From positions 372,001 to 436,000 of the forward strand of contig JAFLBD010000003.1 in assembly GCA_017303935.1 (NCBI GenBank): 64,000 bases of DNA, given 5' to 3'. The notes beneath the pieces are model-generated. The model saw only the letters and a list, made by a program, of their open reading frames with translations. It was not told the DNA's origin and searched no databases. Shown here piece after piece: positions 50,473 to 59,315 of this stretch. The translations under genes and the position numbers were made by a program. This DNA is from Armatimonadota bacterium. GTDB taxonomy: Bacteria; Armatimonadota; Fimbriimonadia; Fimbriimonadales; Fimbriimonadaceae. Each line of letters opens with the position of its first letter. The stretch's first letter is position 1.

Positions 50473-50733
50473 GAGGAGGTTCTGCTGAATCTGGTAGGAT
50501 TTTCTATGTTAGTCCGAGAAATGTGTGCAAAATGGCTGAATTTCAGATCACTCATGCTAGTGTAGACACCTAAATTCTCTTTACTTTCGCACGGATTTTT
50601 TTAAGCGAATTGGGCGAGAACGGCTTCCACGCTTGTGGGCGTGTTAGCACTCTAGTGCTAAGTTTCCGCTCAGGCTGAAACATTGCGTTGCGACCAAGAA
50701 GGTAGACCCCGCGAATGTCAGCGCAGAAGTAGA

Positions 50734-51729
50734 CTATTGGGAGCGTTTCGCAAAGGGATCATTGTTTGAAATTGCCAAATCACCGTTCCAGATTTGGGTA
50801 GTTACACCACGATCGCTTTCGCTCTTGACATATTTTAGCGGTGCGTACCACGTGGTTCCATCCTCCGCAGTGAGAAGGATTTTAAACCTTGTTCTCTTGG
50901 TTAGAATTGGTCCCATTCGAACTTCGACGATTGATTTGTCTAGATCAAGTCGACTGAGGTGCCCAAAATTTGGCGAACTCAAATCATTAACGTTAGTCCC
51001 CCAGGAAAATTCAACTCTTCCCATCGGACCGACTATTGGTTTGGAAGCCGAGACCTCTCCGAGTTGGATTGGAAATGTTTGGTTCACGCGATTGTTTATT
51101 GCTACTTCCTGGATTTTATTGCTTACGAGGTCATATAGCGGATAGCGTTCTATCGCTTTTTCTACCATATCCCAAGTCTTCAGTTGCGTTGAATGACCTT
51201 CTATCGTTCCGATCTTTTCTAATATTGTCACACCATCCCTTACGATTTCTTGATAGACCTGTACATCCTTAGGAATACTCTTGGCCATATCATCTTTCTG
51301 CTTTTGCGATACCGGATTTCCTATTCTTTGATATTGCAGAGCTCTTTGAAGTTGGGAAAGTACTTCAGATCGATTACTATAAGGCAATTCTGCCTGCACA
51401 GAGACGCTAAGTTTATGGAGTGGGGTCTGTGTTCGATACTGTGCATATTCGTTTTTGTGAGCTAATTCAAGAGTCTCCCGGGCAGTTTCAGAAGCGACTC
51501 GTGCAGATTGCTCAGAGTTAATTTGATTCAACCAGTGATTGCTACCCAATAGGGCGATGCTACAAGCAGCGCAAATGATTGCAAGGCGTTCGGCCAATAC
51601 TCGCTTTTCGACCTGTCCGCCCGGTTTTGCATCTGATTGTCGAAAACCATATATCTGAATCCATACTCCCATTGTGATACAGACCGCATTCAGCACCAAC
51701 GTAGTCAAGACAAGCGCCTGTGAATTCAT
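50734..51729 (-). CDS. Uncharacterised membrane-anchored protein (331 aa)
   Basis: Two N-terminal membrane helices (LVLTTLVLNAVCITMGVWI, and LAIICAACSIALLGSNHWL) enclose a short basic loop. Then comes a long helical segment (QINSEQSARVASETARETLE and on) and a mixed C-terminal domain of about 200 residues with strands such as RVEFSWGTNVNDL and IVEVRMGPILTKRTRFKILL. I recognise no family. It lies between PEP-CTERM genes but has no PEP motif. The 180 bp upstream of the neighbour (50555-50733) shows no gene. Confidence 0.7.
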   Translation of the reverse strand: MNSQALVLTTLVLNAVCITMGVWIQIYGFRQSDAKPGGQVEKRVLAERLAIICAACSIALLGSNHWLNQINSEQSARVASETARETLELAHKNEYAQYRTQTPLHKLSVSVQAELPYSNRSEVLSQLQRALQYQRIGNPVSQKQKDDMAKSIPKDVQVYQEIVRDGVTILEKIGTIEGHSTQLKTWDMVEKAIERYPLYDLVSNKIQEVAINNRVNQTFPIQLGEVSASKPIVGPMGRVEFSWGTNVNDLSSPNFGHLSRLDLDKSIVEVRMGPILTKRTRFKILLTAEDGTTWYAPLKYVKSESDRGVTTQIWNGDLAISNNDPFAKRSQ

Positions 51730-51759
51730 TTTGCAATAACTAAGACGGCTATATTGATC

Positions 51760-51951
51760 GTGAGGTTTCGGTTGAATGGCTCGCAGAACTTTGGGCCAAC
51801 TTTTTGCTTCGAGAGCAGATGTGAAAAATATGCCCTAAAAATGACATATCTTGAGCACGCTGGACGAACAAGGCATCATCCGATCGATTCTACAGGAACA
51901 GTTTACGCTTGCAGTCAATGCTGCCGCAATAACCAAAACAGCTCATCGCAT
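51760..51951 (-). pseudogene. Decayed start of a PEP-CTERM family gene
   Basis: The minus strand at 51949-51951 has an ATG in the same sequence setting as the live start at 50457-50459. The following codons give M R stop, then AVLVIAAALTASVN, a broken signal peptide. The upstream 45 bp (to about 52000) are about 80% identical to 50461-50505, with the -10 changed from TATACT to TATTCT. Confidence 0.6.
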
Positions 51952-52104
51952 CCACTCTAGAATAGAGGAGGTTTGGCTGAATCGGGTAGAGATTTTGGAG
52001 GAATTCTGGAATATTTGAACGGAGAATCAGCATCCGCCGTTCAATACTCCTGCCGCCAATCACGCGATTTTGGCTCCACGTTGCGAGATCGGTTGCGCTG
52101 AAAT

Positions 52105-53040
52105 TTATCTCTTCCGGCGTCGATTCAGAAACGCGATTCCGAGCGCCAAGGCTGCAATGGTGCCAGGTTCTGGAGCAACGACGATCGCCATTTGCCGCAT
52201 TCCATTGGTCGAAATCTGTGGAGTGGGGATAGTCGTTGTCATGGAGTAAGAGTCTGTCACTTGCAGCAGCGGATTTCCTGATCCGTCCATTCCTGTGACA
52301 TACAACAAATTGCCGTGGCCAAAGCCATTGCCCATCGATTGCGTCATTCCACCATACGAGAATCCTGTAAGGCCATAAACCATGGTGGAATTTGTGTAGT
52401 TAAATTGATAGTGGCCGCCCAGGGTATCACTCCCGATTGCGAGTTTCCCACCGCGAGCAGTCATTTGCTGGTAGGAATTATTAAGTCTCTGCGTGTATAC
52501 TGCGGAGCTTAAAATGTAAGTTCCCGTGCCTCCGAACACGTCGATTCTTGCGTTGTTGGATGTCGATCCCACAACAGCGTCAGAAATATAAACTCTATCG
52601 TTTTCGTCCACCGCAATACCTGCAACAGTTCCTTGCAAACCGCCCGCAGACAAATTGTATGTATTTATGGTGGCACCAGTGGTGGAATTGATACGACTAA
52701 CAGATCCACCAGTCGACGTTAACAAATCGCCATTGGAGAACACACCTAATCCCACAGAAGTGATCCCATTCATTGAGTAAAGGTACTCCCCAGTGTTATA
52801 GTTGAAAGCCTTGATTGTAGAACTCTCTCCAACATAAAGCTTGTTCCGAGTCTGATCGAGTCCCATTGTGTACGCAGAACCGAGGGCGAATTGCCCAAAC
52901 TTGCCAAGATAGACTCCGGAATCGAGATCGTAGCGGTGGATACATCGCCCGACGTTGTCCGCGACCAAGGCCAGGGTAAAGGAGGCCTGCGCCACGCCAA
53001 CCAGAGAAACGGCCAAACAAGAAAGCAAAATTCGGTTCAT
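52105..53040 (-). CDS. PEP-CTERM protein, ASFDLML family (copy 5)
   Basis: A 311-residue exported protein. Signal peptide ILLSCLAVSLVGVAQA, mature start SFTLALVADNVGRCIHRYDL then DSGVYLGKFGQFALGSAYTM, KAFNYNTGEYLYSMNG and VAGIAVDENDRVYISDA. The C-terminal signal is VAPEPGTIAALALGIAFL then NRRRKR. TATAAC 9 nt upstream of the ATG is the only promoter element seen. It is divergent from copy 6, and the two starts are 87 bp apart. Confidence 0.88.
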   Translation of the reverse strand: MNRILLSCLAVSLVGVAQASFTLALVADNVGRCIHRYDLDSGVYLGKFGQFALGSAYTMGLDQTRNKLYVGESSTIKAFNYNTGEYLYSMNGITSVGLGVFSNGDLLTSTGGSVSRINSTTGATINTYNLSAGGLQGTVAGIAVDENDRVYISDAVVGSTSNNARIDVFGGTGTYILSSAVYTQRLNNSYQQMTARGGKLAIGSDTLGGHYQFNYTNSTMVYGLTGFSYGGMTQSMGNGFGHGNLLYVTGMDGSGNPLLQVTDSYSMTTTIPTPQISTNGMRQMAIVVAPEPGTIAALALGIAFLNRRRKR

Positions 53041-53049
53041 CTGGATACA

Positions 53050-53055
53050 GTTATA
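53050..53055 (-). promoter_or_regulatory. -10 box TATAAC, leaderless start
   Basis: TATAAC ends 9 nt before the ATG at 53040. It shares the short divergent spacer with the promoter of the gene at 53128. Confidence 0.5.
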
Positions 53056-53092
53056 TCCGATATTTGGCCAGAAACCAAATTTTGAATCTGAT

Positions 53093-53121
53093 TTTGAATT
53101 TGAACCGGACTACCGTATAAT
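53093..53121 (+). promoter_or_regulatory. Leaderless promoter TTGAAT-17-TATAAT
   Basis: -35 TTGAAT (53093-53098), 17-nt spacer, -10 TATAAT (53116-53121), ending 6 nt before the ATG at 53128. Confidence 0.72.
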
Positions 53122-53127
53122 TCTGGA

Positions 53128-54048
53128 ATGCGACTCGCTTTGGTTGTTCCTGTTTTGGCTTTTTCCTGCTTTGCCTCGGCTTCATTTGAACTCGTGATGG
53201 CGCTGGACTCCACCAATCATACGGTTCATCGGATTGATGGTGAGCGCAGCATATACCTCGGAAATTTTGGTGCGAATCGCCTGGTGAACCCTTGTGCGAT
53301 GGTCGTGCAGCAATCGGCAAATCGGGCGCATGTTTATGACCCGACCCAGAGGGCCGTCATCTCGTTTGACTACAACACAGGCGAAAAGGTCGGGGAAACC
53401 GCTATGCCGAATTTTAGTTACGCGACGCTCGCTTTGGGCACAAATGGCGACTTCTTGGTCGGTGACTTTTTCACCAATACAGCGCGACGTTATAACCAGG
53501 TAGGAACTCTGGTCGGCGTCTTCACTGCCCCAGCTGGCGCGATTGGCACCCGAGCCATGATGCAGGCAGCAGATGGCAACTACTACATTGCCTGGAGTGG
53601 CGCCAATGTCATCACCCGCCACAATGCTGCAGGCGCGATTTTGGCGACGGTGACCACCGCGAGCACTGCAGTTTCCGATTGCCGCCAGATGTTTGTCCAA
53701 AACGGAACGGTCGTCCTCTCTGGAGGAAGTAGTGGCAAATGGGTTCGTTCAACGTATTCTTCGTCAGCGTCTTGGGGCACTTTAACCGAGACAACTTTCA
53801 CACCATTCTCCTATGGCGTTTCGGGAGCACACTTTAATACCATTTATGCCGGTGGCTACCCCACCAGCGGCACCGTCCTACTCAACAGCTATTCTTTGAC
53901 TACTGGCGCCCAAATGAGTTCTTACACGATTCCAGGAGCATCAAATCTCGTAGCCCTAGGCACTGTGATAGCGCCAGAGCCGCAAACGTATCTCGCGATG
54001 CTGGTTGGCGGGCTCGGGATCCTTTCCCGCCGAAAACGCCGCGCCTAA
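53128..54048 (+). CDS. PEP-CTERM protein, ASFDLML family (copy 6)
   Basis: A 306-residue exported protein, near-duplicate of copy 2 (46416). Signal peptide LALVVPVLAFSCFASA, then SFELVMALDSTNHTVHRIDG, SIYLGNFGANRLVNPCAM, FDYNTGEKVGETAMP and DGNYYIAWSGANVITRHN. The C-terminal signal is IAPEPQTYLAMLVGGLGIL then SRRKRRA. The start is fixed by the promoter and the signal peptide. A small membrane protein gene begins 15 nt after its stop and may be co-transcribed. Confidence 0.89.
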   Translation: MRLALVVPVLAFSCFASASFELVMALDSTNHTVHRIDGERSIYLGNFGANRLVNPCAMVVQQSANRAHVYDPTQRAVISFDYNTGEKVGETAMPNFSYATLALGTNGDFLVGDFFTNTARRYNQVGTLVGVFTAPAGAIGTRAMMQAADGNYYIAWSGANVITRHNAAGAILATVTTASTAVSDCRQMFVQNGTVVLSGGSSGKWVRSTYSSSASWGTLTETTFTPFSYGVSGAHFNTIYAGGYPTSGTVLLNSYSLTTGAQMSSYTIPGASNLVALGTVIAPEPQTYLAMLVGGLGILSRRKRRA

Positions 54049-54063
54049 CTTGTCGTGGTTTAG

Positions 54064-54570
54064 ATGCTAAAGACAACCCTGTTCGTGCTGGGCTGCGGGC
54101 TGGCCGCGCTCTTGGTGATGCTGCTGTGGATAGCCATTACCATCGGCATGATCGGAAAAATCCAGGTCTTCCCGAGTTCCTATTCGAGTGCGTTTGGATA
54201 TGGAATTGCCGAGGGGGTGTTTTTGGCTTGCATGAACGCATTGGGCAAGTGGCCCCGATTGGGTTGGCGGCGAATCCTCATCGCAAACACACTCTTAAAA
54301 CTTGCGCTTCTCGGTTGGTTCATCGCGGTCGCGCTTATTCCAATGGTGCTGAATTCGTCCGGTCGAAAGTATCACTATGTGTACTTCGCGCCAGAACCCG
54401 GAGCGTGGCTTTGGCCGTCCCTCTTCGCCGCCCCCGTCGCGGTTTGGGTACTGGTGCTGCGGTGGTACTACAGAAAATTCCGCAGAAGCAATATTTTACG
54501 ATCGCGTACGCATTGCCCAGAGGTATACTGTCACTTGTCTGGCATCACATTGCGACAGTCCAGCAATTAG
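54064..54570 (+). CDS. Uncharacterised membrane protein (168 aa)
   Basis: Three to four membrane helices: TTLFVLGCGLAALLVMLLWI, a weaker one around YGIAEGVFLACMNAL, LANTLLKLALLGWFIAVALI-like, and WPSLFAAPVAVWVLVLRWYY. A basic tail follows. It has no family I recognise. It starts 15 nt after the PEP-CTERM gene, so it may be read through from it. The last about 25 residues may be a diverged extension. Confidence 0.58.
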   Translation: MLKTTLFVLGCGLAALLVMLLWIAITIGMIGKIQVFPSSYSSAFGYGIAEGVFLACMNALGKWPRLGWRRILIANTLLKLALLGWFIAVALIPMVLNSSGRKYHYVYFAPEPGAWLWPSLFAAPVAVWVLVLRWYYRKFRRSNILRSRTHCPEVYCHLSGITLRQSSN

Positions 54571-54626
54571 CGCAAAACCTGATTCACAGGATAGCTGACG
54601 TTTGAAGGAATGAATCAATTCTTATA

Positions 54627-55106
54627 ATGATACACGTTCGGGCAATTAGTTATATAGGGCTATTCGCGACCGGCATTATTATCGCTTTTTACATATACAT
54701 CTCAATGAACCGGACACTGACAGCGACTGAGTCTGCATTGTTTCAGGTTTTTTCTCTGGCTTTTTCTACTGGCACATCTTGGGCATTTGGAATGATTAGT
54801 TCTGAAAAAGCTGCTCAAATCCTAGTTAAGTCTCACGCAATCAAAGCCGTGCGCAGAATCGTTGACTTAGGACACCGGATCAGTAGACTTTCCAGCCAAA
54901 TAGAAAGTTGGCAGAATCAATACGATGTTACGCAGAAGGAAGCAATAATTTGTTTTGATATGGTCATCCAAGCGAACCAGAACTATATTATGGATGTTTC
55001 AAGCATTTTGGAGGATTGGAGAGACATTGTACCAGACGAAATTAAACGACTTGACGATGCGATCAAATTGGCATCAGAAAATCCCGTCATTGTGGAGGTT
55101 AATTAG
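54627..55106 (+). CDS. Uncharacterised membrane protein with helical domain (159 aa)
   Basis: One or two N-terminal membrane helices (ISYIGLFATGIIIAFYIYIS, and a weaker LFQVFSLAFSTGTSWAFGM) followed by an amphipathic helical domain (HAIKAVRRIVDLGHRISRLS, then VTQKEAIICFDMVIQANQ). No family is recognised. Its stop TAG shares one base with the GTG of the next gene, so the two are translationally coupled. AT-rich compared with flanking PEP-CTERM genes. Confidence 0.7.
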   Translation: MIHVRAISYIGLFATGIIIAFYIYISMNRTLTATESALFQVFSLAFSTGTSWAFGMISSEKAAQILVKSHAIKAVRRIVDLGHRISRLSSQIESWQNQYDVTQKEAIICFDMVIQANQNYIMDVSSILEDWRDIVPDEIKRLDDAIKLASENPVIVEVN

Positions 55107-55531
55107 TGATGAGAATTGAAGGGAAAGTCGCAAAGCTTATAAATTCGCGTGAACTAGTGATCAACCGCGGTCGCGCGGACGGAGTTACCATCGGAATGAT
55201 CTTTAAGATACTAGAGCCAGGACTAGAAACGATCAAAGATCCGGACTCGGGTGAAGTCTTAGGAGCCATTGAGAGAGAAAAGGTTCAGGTAAAAGTTGAT
55301 TTCGTCGACGAACGATTATGCGTCGCAAAGACATTTCGTTACTCTGAGACTAATATTGGAGGACGCGGGCTTGGCTCACTCCAGCTTTCTCAAATGTTTG
55401 ATCCACCGAAAATTGTGCGCAAATATGAGCAGTTGTCGATTGTTGATACTGAAAAGAAAGCTCTGAATGAAGCGACGAGTTATGTAAAGGTCGGTGATCC
55501 TGCAGTCCAGGCTATCTCTGAACTAGAGTGA
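55106..55531 (+). CDS. FlgT C-terminal-domain-like protein
   Basis: A 141-residue cytoplasmic protein resembling the beta-rich C-terminal domain of flagellar assembly protein FlgT: EGKVAKLINSRELVINRGRA, DGVTIGMIFKILEPG, IKDPDSGEVLGAIEREKVQV, and KVDFVDERLCVAKTF. Here it occurs alone, without signal peptide or flagellar neighbours, so its role is not flagellar by context. GTG at 55106 is 8 nt from GGAGG, and the ATG at 55109 is an alternative. It is coupled to the membrane protein upstream, with which it may form a small complex. Confidence 0.76.
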   Translation: MMRIEGKVAKLINSRELVINRGRADGVTIGMIFKILEPGLETIKDPDSGEVLGAIEREKVQVKVDFVDERLCVAKTFRYSETNIGGRGLGSLQLSQMFDPPKIVRKYEQLSIVDTEKKALNEATSYVKVGDPAVQAISELE

Positions 55532-55629
55532 AGAGGTCATTTCTCAATTCTTTAACCTATGCGCTACGGCTTGCAATGTTCGAAAGCAAGTTATCTCCTA
55601 GCTACGCACGCTAAAATTCCAAGATAACG

Positions 55630-56466
55630 ATGGATATTAACACTGAGAAACTTGATTCAGCCCATCGATTTATTGAATCAATTTATCGTATTTCGTTACA
55701 ATGGGAAGCAGGCCAAGCATCGGATTCTAGCTCAATGGCTGAAGACTGCATTTCACAAAGCGCTAAATATTTGCCCCTCAACTATTGCATGTCAATTCAA
55801 TGTCTGGTGTGTGCAGTAGACCATTTTTATGGAGCACTGAAAGCTTACAGCTTCCCTTCAAACGTGTACGCGGCATGCACATGCACTAGGGGATGCTTAG
55901 AGGCTTCGGCTTTAGCGATTTACTTCAGTGATACTAGTGTGAGTCCAATTCAGCGAATGGCGCGACAATACTCCTGGCGCATAAATGGACTATCACAAGC
56001 AACTTCTACGTTATTCGCTCTTGAAGACCGAGCCGGTGATGCTGAATTAGTACATGAGCGGATCGCGCAGATAACCGCAGAAGCTGCAAGCTTTGGGTTC
56101 CATTTTGATAAGGCGCTTGCCGCGAGTCCAGAACATCGACTACGAAAGATGAAAATTACTGAGCTTGTGAAATCCCAACTTAGAATGGAGGCAAATTACC
56201 GGATACTTAGCGCGGTTGCACACTCGCACAACTGGGCACTAATACAAGTGGGTATGAATATTAGTGGCGAAGGAGCTCAATCGTTTGGAAATCTTACTGT
56301 GAAGCCAGAATATTTTTCGTTTAATTTACGCACGTTAGTGAGGTCAATTGGGCTTGCGAACCTAACAGTTTCTCATTACCGCGATGCCGACACGCGAGTG
56401 ATTGTTAATTGCTTGGAACAAGCGACGCGCGCCGGGCTCCTCGTGGAAGCGGACCAATTCTGGTAG
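55630..56466 (+). CDS. Uncharacterised helical protein (278 aa)
   Basis: A soluble, mostly helical protein with Cys-rich stretch NVYAACTCTRGCLEASALAI near residues 78-98, and a conserved-looking MEANYRILSAVAHSHNWALI near 190. This recalls abortive or 'retired' nuclease-like helical families but is not a firm match to any. It has no signal peptide. It lies 100 bp after the FlgT-C-like gene on the same strand and has similar AT-rich composition, so the three genes from 54627 may be one acquired block. Confidence 0.68.
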   Translation: MDINTEKLDSAHRFIESIYRISLQWEAGQASDSSSMAEDCISQSAKYLPLNYCMSIQCLVCAVDHFYGALKAYSFPSNVYAACTCTRGCLEASALAIYFSDTSVSPIQRMARQYSWRINGLSQATSTLFALEDRAGDAELVHERIAQITAEAASFGFHFDKALAASPEHRLRKMKITELVKSQLRMEANYRILSAVAHSHNWALIQVGMNISGEGAQSFGNLTVKPEYFSFNLRTLVRSIGLANLTVSHYRDADTRVIVNCLEQATRAGLLVEADQFW

Positions 56467-56572
56467 GTTCGGAGCTAATAGAGCATAGTCGTCGACGTTG
56501 AGCACGTAATTGACAGTTTCTCGAATTGTGCCGACTAGATCTACTCATTTAAGTTCGCTAAGAGAATTCCGC

Positions 56573-58735
56573 TTAAACCTTCCCCGCGTTGATCCGCATC
56601 AGCTCACGCACCAGGAAGTCGATGTTGGTGAATGGGTCGCCGCCCGTGCGTTTCCACCGCACGCGGCCGGAGCTATCGATCAAGATCGTCGAGTGCAGTT
56701 CCATCTCTTCGAAGTCATCGTAGGAGGCGAACCGCCGCGCGGAGGCGTGGTTCTTGTCCGATAGGAAGGTCAGGTGCACGTCGCCCAGCGTCGAAGATTC
56801 CTTGAGCGACGCCGGCGAGGCGCTGCAAACCGCCAGCACCACCGCGTTTTGCGCCTTGAAATCGGCGATTCGATCGTTGATCGACTTGAGCTGCCCAACG
56901 CAATGCACGCACTCATCCCCCAAGAAGAAAACGAGCAGGACATTCTTGCCGGCGTAGTGCGACAGGTCCACCCGCTGACCGTTCACGTCGAGCACGTCTA
57001 GCTTGGGCGCCTTGAACGGTTGCCAGTTCATCGGGCCGAGCTTGTCCAAATCCTTCGGCCGGTAGACCCGCTCTGGGCGCGGAGTTTCGGCGATCGGCGT
57101 TGGATTGAGGTTCAACCTGCGAACTTCTTCCAGCCAGCGCAAATTCGGATCTGCCCCAGACCAGACGTATTCCAGCCGCCCTGCATAGTAGGTCGCTTTG
57201 GGGATGTTCCCTAGCGCGAAATAGGCTTGCGCCAATCCGGACAGCGTGAACCCGTCGTTCGGCTCTTCCTTGAGCGCGGTGTCGTAGCAGTCGATCGCCA
57301 TCAGGTATTCGCCGCGCATCCGAAAGTCGTCGCCGAGCAGCCGAATCATACGCCACGAATTGAATGGAGGATCACCGCCGATCATCTTGGCATCGATTTC
57401 GGCAGCCCCCTGCAAGAGCTTTTGGCCTTCTGCCACTCGGCCCTCGGACAAAGCGATCAACCCTTCGGCGACATCCAAGTTCGCCTTGGCGTCCGGATTT
57501 GCCATCCCACCGATCAATACGAATTGGGCCTTGGCTTGCTTGAGGCTGGCCTTTGCCTCCTCGATCTTGCCTTGACCATTCAGGGCGTGAGTCTCAGCAA
57601 CGGCGCGGATGAACTTCTCAAACGGGTCGCTTTTGACGTTCCACGGAATGACTCCTGGCGTCATGATCTCGTCCCAGCGCTCGAACTTGATCAGGGCTCG
57701 GACAAGAGCTCCGATGCCTTCGGTGAAGATGCCATAACCCTCTTCGGAGTTGAGCTCTGGATCACGCGGCGCAGACAGTAGATCGCGCGCTCCCTGGATC
57801 GATGCTTCCGCCATCCCGAGCTGTTCTTGGATGTAACAAAGGTAGTTGCGGTTGTGGGGGTAGTTCCAGGTTTCAAACGGAAGCGCGAGCCGGTCGTTCA
57901 TGTAGCGCAGTTCGGTCCGAGTGGCGGAATCCATCGAAATCGCGGCTTCGTGCCACATGCCGATCTTGCTGTAGATGTGGCCTGGCATGTGCAGGGCGTG
58001 CCCGATTCCTGGCGCGGCTTTGCCGTACATCTCGCAGCTCTTGATGGCGGGCTCTGCCTTCACTCCGTCCCAGTTGTGGATGCTTGCGTGATGCGCTCCA
58101 GGGTGCATCGGGTTCACCGCCAAAACTTGGTCGATGGTCGTCTGATTGACGGCCGGATCCTCTTTTCCTATACTGAAGAGAGCGAGTAGCGCCTTCGCTT
58201 CGATATCTTCGGGGAATTTGGCGACGATCTGCTTCATATTGGCGATCAGGACATCGCTTTGGTTTTCGGCGCGCTCTGAGATGGCTCTTTCCCACGCCTC
58301 GATGTACATTCTCTCTCGCTCGGTGACGTTGCCCTTGCGCTTGACAGCTTCCTTCAAGAACGCTCGGTAGCGATCGAAGTTCTTGTCATCCGCGCTGATG
58401 GTTCCGACCGTGAACCAGTTGAATCCGCATCGGGCGAGGCTCCAATACGCCATCGCGTTCTCGGGGTCTAGCTTGAGGCACCATCGGAACGATCGTTCGG
58501 CTTCCTCAAACCAGAACGAATGCAGCAACGCGTTGCCTTGGTTGAACCACTTTTGCACTTCACGGTCTGCGCAGGTGATCAAGAAAGGTGCCTTGCCGGT
58601 GCCTTCGATATCCCAGGGGCGTGTTCGCATCCCGGAATCGAATGCTGATCCGTGGCTGGAATGGCCGGGCTCGTCACTGGCCAACGCGCCAGTAGCCAGC
58701 AGCGCAAAAAGGATGGCAAGGATGCTTCGTCGCAT
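56573..58735 (-). CDS. Exported TPR protein with thioredoxin/redoxin domain
   Basis: A 720-residue exported protein. The signal peptide ends TGALASDEP. TPR-like helical hairpins cover about 60-540 (FNQGNALLHSFWFEEAERSF, NPMHPGAHHASIHNWDG, ALHMPGHIYSKIGMWHEAAI). A C-terminal AhpC/TSA-Redoxin domain (about 585-720) has DVNGQRVDLSHYAGKNVLLVF and the CxxC active site in GDECVHCVGQL. Envelope disulphide or peroxide chemistry is inferred. TATAGT lies 5 nt before the ATG. Confidence 0.91.
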   Translation of the reverse strand: MRRSILAILFALLATGALASDEPGHSSHGSAFDSGMRTRPWDIEGTGKAPFLITCADREVQKWFNQGNALLHSFWFEEAERSFRWCLKLDPENAMAYWSLARCGFNWFTVGTISADDKNFDRYRAFLKEAVKRKGNVTERERMYIEAWERAISERAENQSDVLIANMKQIVAKFPEDIEAKALLALFSIGKEDPAVNQTTIDQVLAVNPMHPGAHHASIHNWDGVKAEPAIKSCEMYGKAAPGIGHALHMPGHIYSKIGMWHEAAISMDSATRTELRYMNDRLALPFETWNYPHNRNYLCYIQEQLGMAEASIQGARDLLSAPRDPELNSEEGYGIFTEGIGALVRALIKFERWDEIMTPGVIPWNVKSDPFEKFIRAVAETHALNGQGKIEEAKASLKQAKAQFVLIGGMANPDAKANLDVAEGLIALSEGRVAEGQKLLQGAAEIDAKMIGGDPPFNSWRMIRLLGDDFRMRGEYLMAIDCYDTALKEEPNDGFTLSGLAQAYFALGNIPKATYYAGRLEYVWSGADPNLRWLEEVRRLNLNPTPIAETPRPERVYRPKDLDKLGPMNWQPFKAPKLDVLDVNGQRVDLSHYAGKNVLLVFFLGDECVHCVGQLKSINDRIADFKAQNAVVLAVCSASPASLKESSTLGDVHLTFLSDKNHASARRFASYDDFEEMELHSTILIDSSGRVRWKRTGGDPFTNIDFLVRELMRINAGKV

Positions 58736-58740
58736 TGCTG

Positions 58741-58746
58741 ACTATA
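58741..58746 (-). promoter_or_regulatory. -10 box TATAGT, leaderless start
   Basis: TATAGT ends 5 nt before the ATG at 58735, the shortest gap of the set, and no ribosome site is possible. Confidence 0.6.
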
Positions 58747-58775
58747 GCACGGTAAATCGCGGATTTAAGTTCATT

Positions 58776-58830
58776 GGATCAAAATAAGAGCCCGCAGTTT
58801 GTACACAACTGCGGGCTCTTATTTTGATCC
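58776..58830. repeat. Perfect 24-bp inverted repeat between divergent genes
   Basis: Arms 58776-58799 and 58807-58830 are exact reverse complements around a 7-nt loop. The AAAATAAGAG and CTCTTATTTT parts give the look of a bidirectional terminator, yet it lies between two gene starts, 11 nt before the ATG at 58842. Confidence 0.92.
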
Positions 58831-58841
58831 ATCATTGCTAG

Positions 58842-59267
58842 ATGCCCGTTCTCGGCGACATTCGCGACTACATCTCTTCTCTGCCGGAAGCAAAGAGCAA
58901 AGAGATCGAAGCACTTCACAGGCAGATGGTGCAAACCTATCCCGAGGCGAGACTCTGGTTTCTGGATGGCATGGATGAGAGTGGGAAAGTCGTCACCAAT
59001 CCGAACATCGGCTACGGACAATACACGATCCGGTATGCGGACGGTTCCGAGCGCGAGTTCTACAGAGTTGGCATCAGTGCTAATACGGCGGGGATCTCGG
59101 TATACATCATGGGCATTGAGGACAAAACATATTTGCTCAAGACCTTCGGCGAGGCGATCGGAGATGCCAAAGTCACGGGATACTGCATCAAATTCAAGTC
59201 AATTTCCAAGATCGATGAGTCCGTACTCTTCACCGCGATCAAGTTTGGGATGGACCGCGCGGAATAA
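58842..59267 (+). CDS. DUF1801-family protein
   Basis: A 141-residue alpha/beta protein of the YdhG/DUF1801 type: DIRDYISSLPEAKSKEIEAL, HRQMVQTYPEARLWFLDGMD, GYGQYTIRYADGSEREFYRV and the C-terminal YCIKFKSISKIDESVLFTAI. The fold binds an unknown small ligand or iron in some relatives, and no function is established. Its ATG directly follows the large inverted repeat, so any promoter must lie in or overlap that hairpin. Confidence 0.8.
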   Translation: MPVLGDIRDYISSLPEAKSKEIEALHRQMVQTYPEARLWFLDGMDESGKVVTNPNIGYGQYTIRYADGSEREFYRVGISANTAGISVYIMGIEDKTYLLKTFGEAIGDAKVTGYCIKFKSISKIDESVLFTAIKFGMDRAE

Positions 59268-59280
59268 ATCGCGGATTCAT

Positions 59281-59309
59281 TTGGAGAATCCGAATTTAGT
59301 TGTTATACT
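59281..59309 (+). promoter_or_regulatory. Leaderless promoter TTGGAG-17-TATACT
   Basis: -35 TTGGAG (59281-59286), 17-nt spacer, -10 TATACT (59304-59309), ending 6 nt before the GTG start at 59316. Confidence 0.68.
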
Positions 59310-59315
59310 GACAAC

